Below are positions 1 to 9,419 of a stretch of 21,437 nt of DNA, piece after piece. Source of the DNA: Euperipatoides rowelli (Eukaryota > Onychophora > Udeonychophora > Euonychophora > Peripatopsidae). The notes under the pieces are model-generated. The model had not been told where the DNA came from, made no database searches, and worked only from the letters and a program-made list of their open reading frames with translations. Made by a program: the position numbers and the translations under genes. Positions within the stretch are counted from its first letter, which is position 1, and every line of letters starts with the position of its first letter. The stretch lies in NCBI GenBank assembly GCA_003024985.2, contig PXIH01S0000137.1; one strand, written 5' to 3'.

Positions 1-430
1 TTGAGATTTAATTATAAACAAACTATCATCATACTGTACTAACGTAGTCAACTTCCTGCATGATTACCGCTATTTAAAAATCATGCATTGCAAATGAAGG
101 CAGTATAAACACGATCATTCCGATATCTGTTCCGGAACACGTATTGGATAAGAATTCGCTATTTCAGTGTAAACTTGGCTTTATTAGAGGCGAGAGAGAA
201 ACTTTGTTCCTACAATTGCCATGGTTATAACAAATTTTGAGAAAGGCCCACAAATGGTAAATGTAGTTTTACTTATATTAGCTGAATGTGTTGCTTAAGT
301 TTGTAATGATTAATGAATACCATAATAATCAATCAGTAATCTGTTATTTGTCAATTTGAGCAACAAGTCATTATTTTAATGATTTAGATAATCATTTTGT
401 ATATGTGTGTGCATATATAAAGTAAACGGT
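1..430. other. AT-rich DNA without a recognisable gene
   Basis: There is no ORF of coding character and no splice-site pair worth calling. The sequence is moderately complex near 110-240 and becomes AT-rich towards the microsatellite. I see no RNA gene here. Confidence 0.6.
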
Positions 431-454
431 GTGTATATATATATACAGTATATA

Positions 455-501
<47 letters not shown>

Positions 502-512
502 TAGATAGATAT
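431..512. repeat. Compound microsatellite (AT)n-(GA)n-(GATA)n
   Basis: An alternating TA tract runs from about 431 to 484, broken once by CAG and once by a TGA-type interruption. A GA tract follows to about 501, then about three GATA units. Two overlapping TACTGTA words follow at 523-536. The short minus-strand ORF across this block is low-complexity Tyr/Ile/Ser and is not a gene. Confidence 0.95.
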
Positions 513-596
513 CGTATGTATATACTGTATACTGTACATGAAAGGGTAAGAAAGTGATAATCCAAAAAGTTCAAAAACACACTTTTAGCAAACATA

Positions 597-1290
597 TTTT
601 GAATTAGTTCACCTATTTGTCAAATGGGGGAGCTCATATCAAAATATTTTAAGATTTTTTCCAAAAGTGGCAGAGCATTTTGAAAAATTAAATCATTAAC
701 ATGGTTTATAGTCTTTTTCTAAACTTTCAAATCATTCTCCTGGAAAATTTTCATTTTGTGGCTTTGGAGTATTTTGAATTAGTTCACCTATTTATTACCA
801 GGGGGAGCTCATATCAAAATATTATAAGATTCTGTCCAAAGATGGCAGAGCATTTTGAAAAATTAAAAAAATCATTAACATGGTTTATAGACTTTTTCTA
901 AACTTTCAAATCACTCTCCTGAAAAATTTTCATTTTATGGCTTTGGATTATTTTGAATTAGTTTACCTATTTGTCACCTGGGGGAGGTCATATCAAAATA
1001 TTATAAGATTCTGTCCAAAGTTGGCAGATCATTTTGAAAAATTAAATCATTAACACGGTTTATATCCTTTTTCTAAACTTTCAAATCACTCTTCTGAACA
1101 ATTTTTATTTAGTGGCTTTGAATTAGTTCACCTATTTGTCACATGGGGGAGCTCATATCAAAATATTATAAGATTCTGTCCAAAGATGGCAGAGCATTTT
1201 GAGAAATTAAAAAATCATTAACATGGTTTATACCCTTTTTCTAAACTTTAAAATCACTCTCCTGAAAAATTTTCATTTTGTGTCCTTGGA
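597..1290. repeat. Satellite-like tandem array, ~175 bp unit, four copies
   Basis: The phrase GAATTAGTTCACCTATTTGT recurs with starts at 601, 776, 955 (one C-to-T difference in the phrase) and 1120, so the periods are 175, 179 and 165 bp. Each unit then carries a GGGGGAG block, ATATCAAAATATT, CCAAAG(A/T)TGGCAGA, a CATTAACA(T/C)GGTTTATA block, CTAAACTTTCAAATCA and a TTTTCATTTTGTGGCTTTGGA block, in that order. Copies differ by substitutions and small indels; the 165 bp step reflects loss of about ten bases before the fourth copy. A 66-codon plus-strand ORF at 701-901 is a reading of this unit and is not kept open in all copies, so it is not called as a gene. Confidence 0.95.
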
Positions 1291-1740
1291 TTATATCATT
1301 CTCACCCCTTCAAATGTATAAACTGTATATAAATTTTACATTTCTAAATGTATAAATAATGTGATTTGTATCTACAAAAAATAATATTGACAATCTGTTA
1401 AAAAAAAGTAAAATGATTCTTACCTTACCTATATGTTCTAAATTACACTAAAATTAGAGCCCTAATAGCTATTATTTAATATATATATAAATATATTTAG
1501 AAATCAGATCAATAAATGTTTTGCCCATTTCAGGTTAAGAAACAGTAAGGCCATTATATTACTAAAAATGTCACTAAAGGTAAGGTTTAAACTTAGTATT
1601 ATGAAAAAGATCGTACTTTGATCATTTTAAAATATCAAGCGATTTTAAGCTAAATGTTGGGAGTTGACATTTAAATTTTGACTTAAGTTTGAGGGAGAAA
1701 AAAATAATTCTCCTTGATCTTGAATCAAATTATTATCTTG
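1291..1740. other. Unique AT-rich spacer
   Basis: No gene or repeat is recognised. The minus strand holds a GGTAAGGTAAG double donor word at 1425-1434, but no acceptor gives a satisfying short exon. The plus strand holds an AG...GTAAGG pair, acceptor near 1533 and donor near 1579, enclosing about 46 nt. Its length is not divisible by three and I treat it as chance. Confidence 0.5.
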
Positions 1741-1744
1741 TATG

Positions 1745-2090
1745 TCCGAAATGCGTCTACTCGTACTTTTTACAAATGTGTAAATCCTGGTATTGAAAAA
1801 AATCTACTGTAATTCTAAACTACAGGAGAAAGTGTTTTCTCTGGACTCATGGATCTAATAAGTTGAAATATCAAGCTCATAATACTAATTATTAATGTAC
1901 TTTTTAAAAGAAAAGCATTTCTCCAAGAAGTGGAGATTCAGCTTTAATATTTTATAATGTAACAAATCCTTTTGTGAAGCTTAAAAGTGACAAAAAAGGT
2001 GTGACTATCGTGCAAGGGGGAATCACACTTGATCACTATTTCATTTGATCACTCACCCTTGCACATACAAGTTTGTAAAAAGTACAGAGC
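1745..2090. repeat. Inverted-repeat (fold-back or MITE-like) segment
   Basis: The left arm near 1750-1785 contains ATGCG...GTACTTTTTACAAA..TGTA. The right arm near 2065-2100 contains the same words in reverse complement (TACAAGTTTGTAAAAAGTAC...CGCAT). The arms are imperfect over about 33 bp with a 14 bp identical core. Inside the right end, GTGCAAGGG (2010-2018) and CCCTTGCAC (2056-2064) form a second perfect 9 bp pair around two direct TGATCACT copies (2030-2037 and 2046-2053). I found no clear target-site duplication. The same TGCAAGGGTGA phrase recurs at 18665-18675, which supports a dispersed element family. Confidence 0.5.
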
Positions 2091-2203
2091 CCGCATCATT
2101 CAGGTATCTTTGTAAATGAGTTAAACAACTTAAATTAACATAACAGAAATTATAACAAATCACAAAAGCAAATTTATTGTCAAAAAATAATCTAAAAATA
2201 TTT

Positions 2204-2331
2204 AGATAAAGCAAATTTAATATTAACAAAATATTATATAAAGTTATAGAGAAAACACATTTCACAATAAAATACTATAAAGACATATAATAGATAAAGC
2301 AAACTTAATGTTAACAAAATACTATAAATAT
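2204..2331. repeat. Two-copy direct repeat, 88 bp period
   Basis: AGATAAAGCAAATTTAATAT starting at 2204 recurs as AGATAAAGCAAACTTAATGT at 2292, each followed by TAACAAAATA(T/C)TATA. The copies differ at a few positions. A third, weaker partial match, AGCAAATTTATTGTCAAAA, begins near 2167. Confidence 0.8.
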
Positions 2332-2334
2332 ATA

Positions 2335-2980
2335 CAGTATATAAATACAGTATGTATGTATATCGTAGAACACAGGGGAAAAATATCTTGAAAAAAAAAA
2401 ATACCGTTCACCTATCAATATTTTATTTAGCATTAATAAGTCATATTTTATAATATACCCAAAATTAATTATTCAAAACAACTTTTTTTTTAATTTTTTA
2501 TGTGAAATAGTCTACATTTAAGAGGTTAACTAAATCTGATTTTTTTAAGACTATAATTGACAGAATATAGAAATAAATACTAACAATGTAACAACACCAA
2601 ATTATATTCGTAACAGCGAAGCCAAATGATTTTTTAGTGCTATTTATAGCCAGGTTTGTTAGCATATGAATTGTTGCCCAAATGTGGCATAATGAATATC
2701 TAGATTTGGTGAAGTTAAAAAAAACACATGTTTTTTCAAACATTAATTTTTTAAGGACTTTAGACAATTATAAATTAAAAATCTATATCTTTCCATTAAA
2801 AAATAAAAACAACATCCTGGTATGTACATGAGCTACAATATGCAAAGCTATATAAATAATCATCTAGGGAAAAAACCATTGAATTACTTTAATTATAGGC
2901 TATGATGATTTAAAATATAATACAAGGTAAGTTAAAATGGCTTTTTATATTTCTCCGATTTAAAAGAATTATTGTGATAG
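2335..2980. other. AT-rich DNA without a recognisable gene
   Basis: This stretch has two TACAGTA words near 2334-2352, an 11-base A-run near 2391, and otherwise AT-rich sequence. The plus strand carries CAAG|GTAAGT near 2928 with an ATTATAG acceptor about 28 nt upstream. The enclosed length is not divisible by three, only one phase is open, and it is on the opposite strand from the microexon candidates, so it is not called. The minus-strand ORF at 2498-2767 is unsupported AT-rich sequence. Confidence 0.5.
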
Positions 2981-3350
2981 TTATATTTTTTATAAGATGC
3001 TCATATTTTTACTGTTTAAATGATTTAACACTACCATTATATTTTTATAAGCTTTTCTTATTTCTAATATTCAAAGCTTTATCGCTATTATACTTCTTCT
3101 AAGTGCTGTTTATATTTATCCTATTCAAAATATTTATCACTATTATACCGGTACCTCTAAGAATTGTTCAAATTTCTATTATTCAAACAATTTATTTTTA
3201 CTACTCAAATGATTTATAACTATTATATTTCTATAAAGTTTTCATATTTAAACATTTTTCTGCTATTATTATTATTATATTCTGATGAGCTGTGCAAAAT
3301 CCTAATATTAAAAGATTCATACTATTATATAATCATATTAGTTTTAAGGA
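2981..3350. repeat. Degenerate minisatellite, ~50-56 bp unit
   Basis: The phrase (C)TATTATA-TTTCTATAAG followed by T-rich sequence, TATTCAAA and ATTTATCAC recurs with phase points near 2981, 3037, 3088, 3143, 3223, 3275 and 3325. The steps are about 56, 51, 55, 80, 52 and 50 bp; the 80 bp step carries an extra partial unit. Divergence is high, so this is an old array. The plus-strand ORF at 3164-3367 is a reading of the array. Confidence 0.8.
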
Positions 3351-3451
3351 TTATCAAAAAATATTGAGAGCTTCAAACACGTCTTTGTCTAGTAGTATGC
3401 AATTCGTTCCCTATTTGATCACCTCCATTCATCTGAGGCTCTTGTCCTTAC

Positions 3452-3472
3452 ATGTTTAGACCAATATATTTA
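3452..3472 (-). other. Candidate 21 nt microexon (minus strand)
   Basis: On the minus strand a T-rich tract ending TTTTTTCTTTTAAG is followed by 21 nt and then the donor GTAAGG (plus 3446-3451). The length divides by three. Phases 0 and 2 contain stops. The phase using one leading base reads KYIGLN and leaves AT. That is the phase open in every other candidate of the chain. The acceptor is AAG, a less favoured trinucleotide, and G+C is low, so a chance pair is quite possible. Confidence 0.2.
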
Positions 3473-3539
3473 CTTAAAAGAAAAAATATTTAGTTAAATT
3501 TAGAATCCCCTGCAGCATGGTAAATATTTTTAAAAAAGG

Positions 3540-3930
3540 GTCAATCTTTGAATGGTTAAATTAAAAATATTGGAAACTAAAAATACCACTAACAACTTAT
3601 TGTAATTCATAAAATAATATTTGACAGGTTAAGTTAAAAATATTAGAAAAGTAAAACAGCACTAATAATTTATTGTAATTCAGAGTAGAATGTTTGATAG
3701 GTTTAATTAAAATTATTGGAAAAGTAAACACCACTTAATAATTTTATTGTAACTCAGAATTTTTGACGGGTTAAATTAAAAATATCGAAAAAGTAAAACA
3801 CACCACCATTTATTTTAATACATCGTATAATGTATGAGTACGACAGATTAATTTTTTTTAAAAAATTGGAAATTAAAATTAACTAATAATTTATTGTAAT
3901 TCATTCATAGTAGAACGTATACTTTTCTAT
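3540..3930. repeat. Degenerate minisatellite, ~73 bp unit
   Basis: GGTTAAATTAAAAATATTGG, followed by AAA-GTAAAACACCACTAATAA-like sequence and TTTATTGTAATTCA, recurs with starts near 3554, 3627, 3700, 3769 and 3845. The periods are about 73, 73, 69 and 76 bp. Further eroded units can be followed to about 4100, including another TTTATTGTAATT. The array is distinct from the adjacent ~54 bp array upstream. Confidence 0.85.
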
Positions 3931-4119
3931 TGTTACATTGCGATTTTAAAAGGACATATTAACTTTTTTTTAAACTGGAACAATTAATAAACCGATTTTA
4001 AAAAATAGCAATTATTTCAGATTTATATTTTACGAAAAAAATAGAAAATTATTTATTGTAATTTTAGAATGTATATTTTCCATTAGATTATGATTGACTT
4101 TTGCCTAGCAACTTAATAA

Positions 4120-4905
4120 TGCATTATACCATCCAAACATACTTAATAAGAGAATAAGATATGTTATATTATTATTTACAGTATATGGCTTTGGTCTCTT
4201 TATTCAAACAAATATGGGCTTTAAAAGTAAAAAATAAAAATAAAAAAAATAAACCATGCTTAACTTTAAATAATTTAATGTCTATATATTGTAGATAATT
4301 TGAATTTTTTAAATTACGTAATACAGTCATTTCAATAGGTTTTAACCAAACTGATATATTACTTAGAGGTTTTAGTATACACTAGCTGAGAAAACATATT
4401 GACAGTATATCCTAATAAAGATAATGATCTATAATTGAATAATGTTTGATATTTTTATTTTATGATGTGCTAATTGATTAGATCAGGAGATAGACATTTC
4501 CATTGTGATACTTTAAAGTATTACAAAATATCACTTAAACTGAGAAATCGACAGCTATCCAAATAATGCTTTATATTCAAGTAGAATGTATGTATAAATT
4601 TACGGTAATAAAAAAATATGGCAAACGTTTTTAAAGTAATGTTTAGCTTATACCAATAATAAAATTATGATTATCAACAACATTCTTTTAGCCCAAAGTA
4701 GGAACATTAATTTAAGATGGTTATTTTATAATGGTCCACTTTTTACTGTTTTAACAAAGCAAGATTACCTGAACCTAATTAAATATTTGATATAAAGTAA
4801 TTTAAAAATAGTACACAATATTATGATTAATAATCTATATTAAAGAATACATAAATAACAAGCCAATAATATAACATATAAAGAAATAAGTTCTACTACT
4901 GGACG
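4120..4905. other. AT-rich DNA without a recognisable gene
   Basis: Only AT-rich unique sequence is visible. A very short AG/GT pair on the minus strand (GTTCAG, 6 nt, just before a GTAATC donor near 4770) is too weak to call. Confidence 0.5.
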
Positions 4906-4910
4906 TAATC

Positions 4911-4931
4911 AGTCACATGATGCATGTGACT
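4911..4931. repeat. Perfect 9 bp inverted repeat with a 3 nt loop
   Basis: AGTCACATG (4911-4919) and CATGTGACT (4923-4931) are perfect reverse complements separated by ATG. The outer bases AATC/GATT continue the symmetry after a small offset. The arms contain CACATG/CATGTG, an E-box-like word. It could be a hairpin, a dimeric transcription-factor site, or the core of a small palindromic element. Confidence 0.85.
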
Positions 4932-5029
4932 ATTGATTTATGTTTGATCAGCTAAAATACATACACATGTATAGATTATATGACAAAGTATATATACAAC
5001 AAATTATAAAAAAAGGCAAAATTAACGAT

Positions 5030-5150
5030 AAAATAAATTCATGCTTAAAAAAAAGCACTACTTTCACAAAAATTAAAAAATATACAAAAACAACAAAAGC
5101 ACACCACCTCAAAAAAAAAAATTTCACAAAAAAAAAAAAAAAATGGGAAC
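5030..5150. repeat. A-rich low-complexity tract
   Basis: The plus strand is almost entirely A with occasional C, including runs of 11 and more than 14 A. Both short ORFs across it (Lys-rich on plus, Phe-rich on minus) are by-products. On the minus strand it is a long poly-T tract immediately downstream of the candidate donor at 5149-5154. Confidence 0.9.
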
Positions 5151-5154
5151 TCAC

Positions 5155-5169
5155 CTTTCAGGAAATAGT
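5155..5169 (-). other. Candidate 15 nt microexon (minus strand)
   Basis: The minus strand reads AATTTATTTTAG, then 15 nt, then GTGAGT (plus 5149-5154), with the exon ending AAAG before the donor. That gives AAG|GTGAGT, a near-consensus junction. The length divides by three. Phase 0 has a stop. The phase with one leading base reads LFPE and leaves AG. The T-rich acceptor tract is good, with 12 T from a plus A-free stretch slightly further upstream. It sits between the 6030 and 3452 candidates on the same strand. Confidence 0.28.
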
Positions 5170-5499
5170 CTAAAATAAATTATAAAAGTATTTTTTTTTT
5201 TATAAAATTAAAGTGTTTTATAAAAGGATGACCCTCTATGTACCGTTAAATAAAAAGGTTAAAAGCACATGTTAAAAAATAAAACAATGAGAGATAGAGC
5301 GAAAAAATAAAATTAAAAATAAAAAATTTTAGGCCTATTATAAAATGAAGATATTTCTAAAATATATCTCTGTGATAAAATGTATTTTAATGTTCTTATA
5401 TAAACACATAAAGTTAACAAACTCAAAATTCAATTTTGAGAAACTTGAATCTAGAATTTCTTTAGAAATATCTAAAAATAGTATAAATGCAAAGTATTA

Positions 5500-5670
5500 T
5501 CAGCTCCTATAATTAAATTAATAATCAAATTAATTTAAATATTAATTAAAATGTTAAAAATATGAATTAATAATATATATTATTTTCATTAAGGATTTAA
5601 TAACAAAATCAATAAATTAAATATTATTTGATTAATTAATTAAAGTTCATGCTAATTACATTAATAAAAA
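5500..5670. other. Extremely AT-rich block with TTAATTAA-type words
   Basis: Over about 170 bp nearly every base is A or T, with repeated ATTAATTA, TTAATTAATTAA and AATATATATTATT words. Such blocks can act as easily melted or matrix-attachment DNA, but nothing in the sequence establishes a function. No gene is seen. Confidence 0.6.
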
Positions 5671-5849
5671 GCATATTTCTGATTTTAGTTGAGGGACACC
5701 GACACAGAAAAAAAAAAGAAAGAATTTATAACGTTAATAATTAATATTGTTTGCACTCACACAACTTCAAAGTAGTAAGTAATAACATATAACACATAGG
5801 TTATAATAATAGAAATACTTTATTAGTACTGTATAAGACTTATTATACA

Positions 5850-5985
5850 ATCTAGAGCAAGCGTCCATGCTGCTGCTTCGTAGCATAGTTCACCGCGAAA
5901 GTCAAGTGACTTCCCACGTGATGTTCCTGTACACGTCAGCGCTCCTCCCAAAGTAGCCTTGTAGTATAGAGGACGCTCCTATACA
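5850..5985. other. GC-richer island in AT-rich surroundings
   Basis: This 135 bp segment stands out for base composition. It contains a CACGTG E-box (5915-5920), an ACACGTCAGCG word, a short ATGCT...AGCAT hairpin, and AGCGTCC (5860-5866) paired with GGACGCT (5971-5977) as an inverted repeat about 105 bp apart. GTATAG/CTATAC flanks the right copy. It does not fold as a tRNA and has no useful ORF. It could be a remnant of a transposable element or an enhancer-like unit; the sequence does not decide. Confidence 0.4.
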
Positions 5986-6029
5986 TAACAATTTTGTCGC
6001 CGAATATAATCATTGGGTTAATGTCTTAC

Positions 6030-6041
6030 GTAAAACCTGGA
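6030..6041 (-). other. Candidate 12 nt microexon (minus strand)
   Basis: On the minus strand an ATTCTTGCCCAG acceptor is followed by 12 nt (TCCAGGTTTTAC) and the donor GTAAGA (plus 6024-6029). The CAG acceptor with pyrimidines in front is one of the better ones in the window. All three phases are open. In the chain phase it reads PGF and leaves AC. Confidence 0.25.
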
Positions 6042-6187
6042 CTGGGCAAGAATTTACTTCTTATCATTTACAAATAGACATTTTCAATACTACCACCAAT
6101 CAGTCTGAAAGTTCTGAACACACACTTAATTATCTGACAGTGCCTGACCGTTCACTGGTTGGATACATTTTTAGGGTAACTATTAGG

Positions 6188-6217
6188 TTAATGCAAATTC
6201 TCGTTATTTTGCATTAA
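6188..6217. repeat. Hairpin, 10 bp perfect stem with a 10 nt loop
   Basis: TTAATGCAAA (6188-6197) pairs with TTTGCATTAA (6208-6217). The left arm contains ATGCAAAT, the POU/octamer word. No terminator or RNA-gene context is evident. Confidence 0.75.
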
Positions 6218-6219
6218 AT

Positions 6220-6960
6220 CCTACCTACAGATTTTTGCTACAAAATGAGATCTTTAAAAAAAAATCATTGCTGTAAATAATAAATTTCATTCTGACCATT
6301 TTTGTTTAGGATATATTAAATTAAAAATGGTGGTCAATGGCTCACATATCAAACATACACAAATATTTAATTTCTCTCGCCTGACTATAAATCTAGAACA
6401 GAGGTCAGCTTTTGATTTAAATTTCACACAAAATGTAAACTAACACGAGGATCAATAATCTGTTGCTGTTTTTATATACCGTACTGGTACTGTATTAAAA
6501 AAAAAGCGGAATTTTTACAGATGACGGAAAAATTAATGCATTATTTGATTATAAAAACAAATTGAATTTAACAAATTTACATACATTATAATTAAATTTA
6601 TTTAAACTATTAGATATTTGTGTAAGATGTTTGTTAAAGGTGAAACTCCTTCTTTAATCCTTTAATCTCAAAGGGTGATATCTAATGCCACAATACTCTT
6701 CAATGCAATATTTTAGATAGTTTGCATTGGAGTTTTATTACTGGGATCAGAGATCTTAAAAAATATAATCTGAACACTTTTTTAAAAAAGAGCATGAGAA
6801 TGAGATTTCTATCATTACACTGCATGGTTCAAATGTAATAAATTTTGTTCTGTCTGTAATTTTCTAATACGGGAGAGAAAAGGATTGTGCTGAAAATAAT
6901 TCAATCGCTTATCCGATCCATCATTTGAATATAAAAAAATTTTCCCACATCAATAAAAAA
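6220..6960. other. AT-rich DNA, no gene recognised
   Basis: No ORF, RNA gene or clear repeat is seen, apart from a 9-base A-run near 6497 and a TACTGTA word near 6489. Confidence 0.5.
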
Positions 6961-7174
6961 CATGTCTTGAGAGGATCTGCAGGAATCGGACTAGTAAGAG
7001 GAACAGAGGGATGGAAGGGGAAAAAGAAGAGGAAGACCAAGAAGAGAATGGTTGGATGACCTTAAGGACTGGACTAACATCAGATAATTCTCTATATTAA
7101 AAAGAAGAGCTCAAGTTAGAAATCTTTGGCGATCATTGAACATGAATCTCCGACTCAGAGAATGCACCCAATGA
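6961..7174 (+). pseudogene. Decayed 3' end of a LINE reverse-transcriptase ORF
   Basis: The stretch reads HVLRGSAG..LVRGTEGWKGKK from 6961, then after a one-base frameshift near 7018 GKRRGRPRREWLDDLKDWTN from 7019. Next come an in-frame TAA at 7085-7087, then FSILKRRAQVRNLWRSLN, then MNLRLRECTQ and TGA at 7172-7174. The order GHxLRG ... GK(R)RGRPR-xWLDDLKxWT ... RAQxRxxWRxL is the well-known C-terminal tail of reverse transcriptases encoded by several animal non-LTR retrotransposon clades. Only this tail is present; the catalytic reverse-transcriptase and endonuclease domains are absent. That fits the 5' truncation usual for LINE insertions. One frameshift and one stop mean it is dead. Coding bases here are visibly richer in G+C than the flanks. 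I cannot assign the clade. Confidence 0.88.
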
Positions 7175-8500
7175 TCATGAATTTTTCTGTGAAGATGGCT
7201 CCTCTGTATTGATTTAATTAACAGCAAATAAATTAATTATGAAAAACCTAAAGCAATATTTTCAAAGATAATTAATTAAATTAAAAAGTATTATAGAATA
7301 ATTAAGTAATTTAATTCAAAATAAAAAAATATAAAAAAGTCATTTTTTTAAAAATATTAATCAAGCAATATTAAGTAAATAGAAAAAGCGATAAGGTACA
7401 TAGAGGGTTGAGATGGCCAAAACCAATCCCCAGGGCTGTAATATACTGTAGATACTGATGAATTGCGTTCCTCTCAAGTTTTAGGTAAAAAAAAAAAAAA
7501 AACAGAAAAAAAAAAAAGCAATGAAACATAAATTATGAAAATAAAGACAAATGGTTTCACAGAACAACCAAAAATATGACAGCAAAATGAATAAAAAAAA
7601 AGAAAACACGAAAGAAATATTTATAATAAACTTGCAAATCTACAGCTGACAGAAGAGATTAAGAGAAAAAGAAGAGAAATATTGTTTAAATTGTAAACCT
7701 TTAGCACCAACTCCAGAAGAAATAAGAAAGAATATAAGTGTCTAAGAAGACTCATAGAATACAAGTCAGTCAATGAAATGAAAGTATGTTGTAAATAATA
7801 TAGTGAACACAATTTTGTTGACATAAGGAAGGACTCATTCACATGGTGATAAATCATCATTTAACAAAATCGTTATATACTTTAGCGATTCAAAAACAAC
7901 AAAAATATTTAATTATTCATTACTGGTAAATACATTATTTAATAAAAAGTGTTTTAATTCAATAAATGCCTCAAATCACAAAAATGAAAATCTATTAATT
8001 GTTTTTATCAATTCAATGATAAATATAATAAACTACATTATGCTAACAGTTAACGGTATATTTAATGAAAATGTGCATATTAGCGTAACTGTATCAATTG
8101 TATCCTTTTTTAGGAAGATTTATATGTGAATGAATCCTAGAGAGTGTTTTATATTTGTAACAAATGTACTGTTGTATTGTAATTACATTACTTTTGTTGT
8201 AGGCTATTATTAAGTAGTATTATGTTTATAATTTGGATGTCTCATGTAATTTGAAATAACAATGAGAAATAAATTAAACTAAAAATATAGCTATAATGCA
8301 TTTATATTTTACACGTTATTCAAAAATAATTATATAATGTAACTGCGGGCAATATTTTTGTAAGCTCATTAAATAAAATTCCTTAAGCTATTGAAATGTT
8401 TACAGGTAGGCTAAGAAAAATGAAAGTTTATCAAAAGAAATCAAATATTTGCAAGTTATTTTAAAAAAATTTCTTTTTTTAGCACTTTACAAAAATACAG
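7175..8500. other. AT-rich DNA with A-runs; no gene
   Basis: Two A-runs (about 14 and 12 bases) lie at 7487-7518. A purine-rich segment at 7621-7860 is read on the minus strand as a 79-codon hydrophobic ORF. On the plus strand it gives fragments such as LANLQLTEEIKRKRREIL interrupted by several stops. Neither reading is recognisable, and I leave it as unassigned sequence, possibly a very old pseudogene or repeat. Confidence 0.45.
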
Positions 8501-8504
8501 AAGA

Positions 8505-8650
8505 CTGAAAACAATCGCCGCTAAAAAAAAAAAAGACCAGCCACAAACATGGCTATTGCACATACACAAAAACGAATAGATAAGAAGTATGCTGGGCAAA
8601 AAAAAAAAAGCGAGAATCACCGCCACCAACAGATGAAGAAGACTTGAAAA
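8505..8650. other. Complex segment with two 12-base A-tracts
   Basis: Two A12 tracts about 75 bp apart (near 8523 and 8600) are each bordered by G+C-containing words (ATCGCCGCT, GACCAGCCACAAACATGGC, GCGAGAATCACCGCCACC). The composition differs from the surrounding DNA. It may be a retroposed fragment with A-rich ends, but no direct repeats or Pol III boxes were found. Confidence 0.3.
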
Positions 8651-8666
8651 ATTAAGTAATACTTAC

Positions 8667-8678
8667 GCATCAGGTTTA
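8667..8678 (-). other. Candidate 12 nt microexon (minus strand)
   Basis: The minus strand reads TTATTATTTTTTCCACAG, then TAAACCTGATGC, then GTAAGTATT (donor plus 8661-8666). Acceptor and donor are both close to consensus. The length divides by three. Phase 0 starts with a stop. The chain phase reads KPD and leaves GC; phase 2 reads NLM. Among the very short candidates this has the best pair of splice sites. Confidence 0.32.
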
Positions 8679-8739
8679 CTGTGGAAAAAATAATAACCAA
8701 AAAAAATATCAAAATAAAAAAAACAACAAAAAAAAAAAT

Positions 8740-9340
8740 ATCATGAGAAGGCTATAAATAAATGTACAATAATAAAATTGATGTGATGAATATAAGTTGA
8801 TGTATTGATGGTAAAATTAAACCTAAGGAAATGTGCATATATTTTTATTATTAATGATCAAATTTTGTACAATAATTTAAATTTAATATTACAGTATACT
8901 GTATGTAAAAAATATGAAAAAAAAAATCATTTAAATATTGTAAAGATTTAAAAAATTTGCCGGGAAATGCATTTAAAAAAATCATTCCTTATTTTAAATT
9001 ACTTGAGTAGCTTTCTAAAAAAAAATATATTTACGGTACTATTTTTTAAAAAAATAATTTTATATTTTACACTAAACATAAGACTCTAGAATTGACTTAA
9101 AACTTTTGACACATAATTAGAATTGTTAAAGAAATGAATGAAATATCATTGTCCATTACACACAAAAGGTAAATACACAACTTGATAAATCATTTATTAA
9201 TACAATTTCAATTATTTTAACTTCAAAGCAGTAAATTGGACATAAAGATGATTTAACCAAGCTGATAAAAAGCACATTAAAAATTCAAATATATACACAT
9301 TTTGTAATTATTTGTGCGTCTAACATTTAAGGTGTAAATA
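8740..9340. other. AT-rich DNA; includes a perfect 14 bp palindrome at 8890-8903
   Basis: TACAGTATACTGTA at 8890-8903 is a perfect palindrome made of the window's recurrent TACTGTA/TACAGTA word. The remainder is AT-rich without a gene. Confidence 0.6.
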
Positions 9341-9345
9341 TAATC

Positions 9346-9412
9346 ATATTGTTTATCAAAAACAATTGTTTTCAAATAAACAATATTAATCTTCATTTAA
9401 TTTTAAATGAAG
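9346..9412. repeat. Cluster of nested and adjacent palindromes
   Basis: ATATTGTTTA (9346-9355) pairs with TAAACAATAT (9377-9386), enclosing a perfect 14 bp palindrome AAAACAATTGTTTT (9359-9372). Five bases further on, CTTCATTTAA (9391-9400) pairs with TTAAATGAAG (9403-9412) around TT, a 22 bp perfect palindrome. Three symmetric structures within 67 bp is unusual even for AT-rich DNA. Confidence 0.8.
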
Positions 9413-9419
9413 GCATTGA

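Noticed and set aside
701-901. 66-codon plus ORF
   Set aside because: It is a reading of the ~175 bp tandem unit and the frame is not preserved across the array.
2053-2125. Minus-strand exon-like stretch reading RYLNDAGSVLFTNLYVQG before GTGAGT
   Set aside because: It is open in the chain phase and would be 51 or 72 nt, but its acceptors are poor AAG sites and it overlaps an inverted-repeat element, so repeat origin is more likely.
4940-5173. Lys-rich plus ORF and overlapping Phe-rich minus ORF
   Set aside because: Both are low-complexity translations of an A-rich tract.
5850-5985. tRNA or small structured RNA in the GC-richer island
   Set aside because: Only short inverted repeats are present; no cloverleaf, box motifs or terminator.
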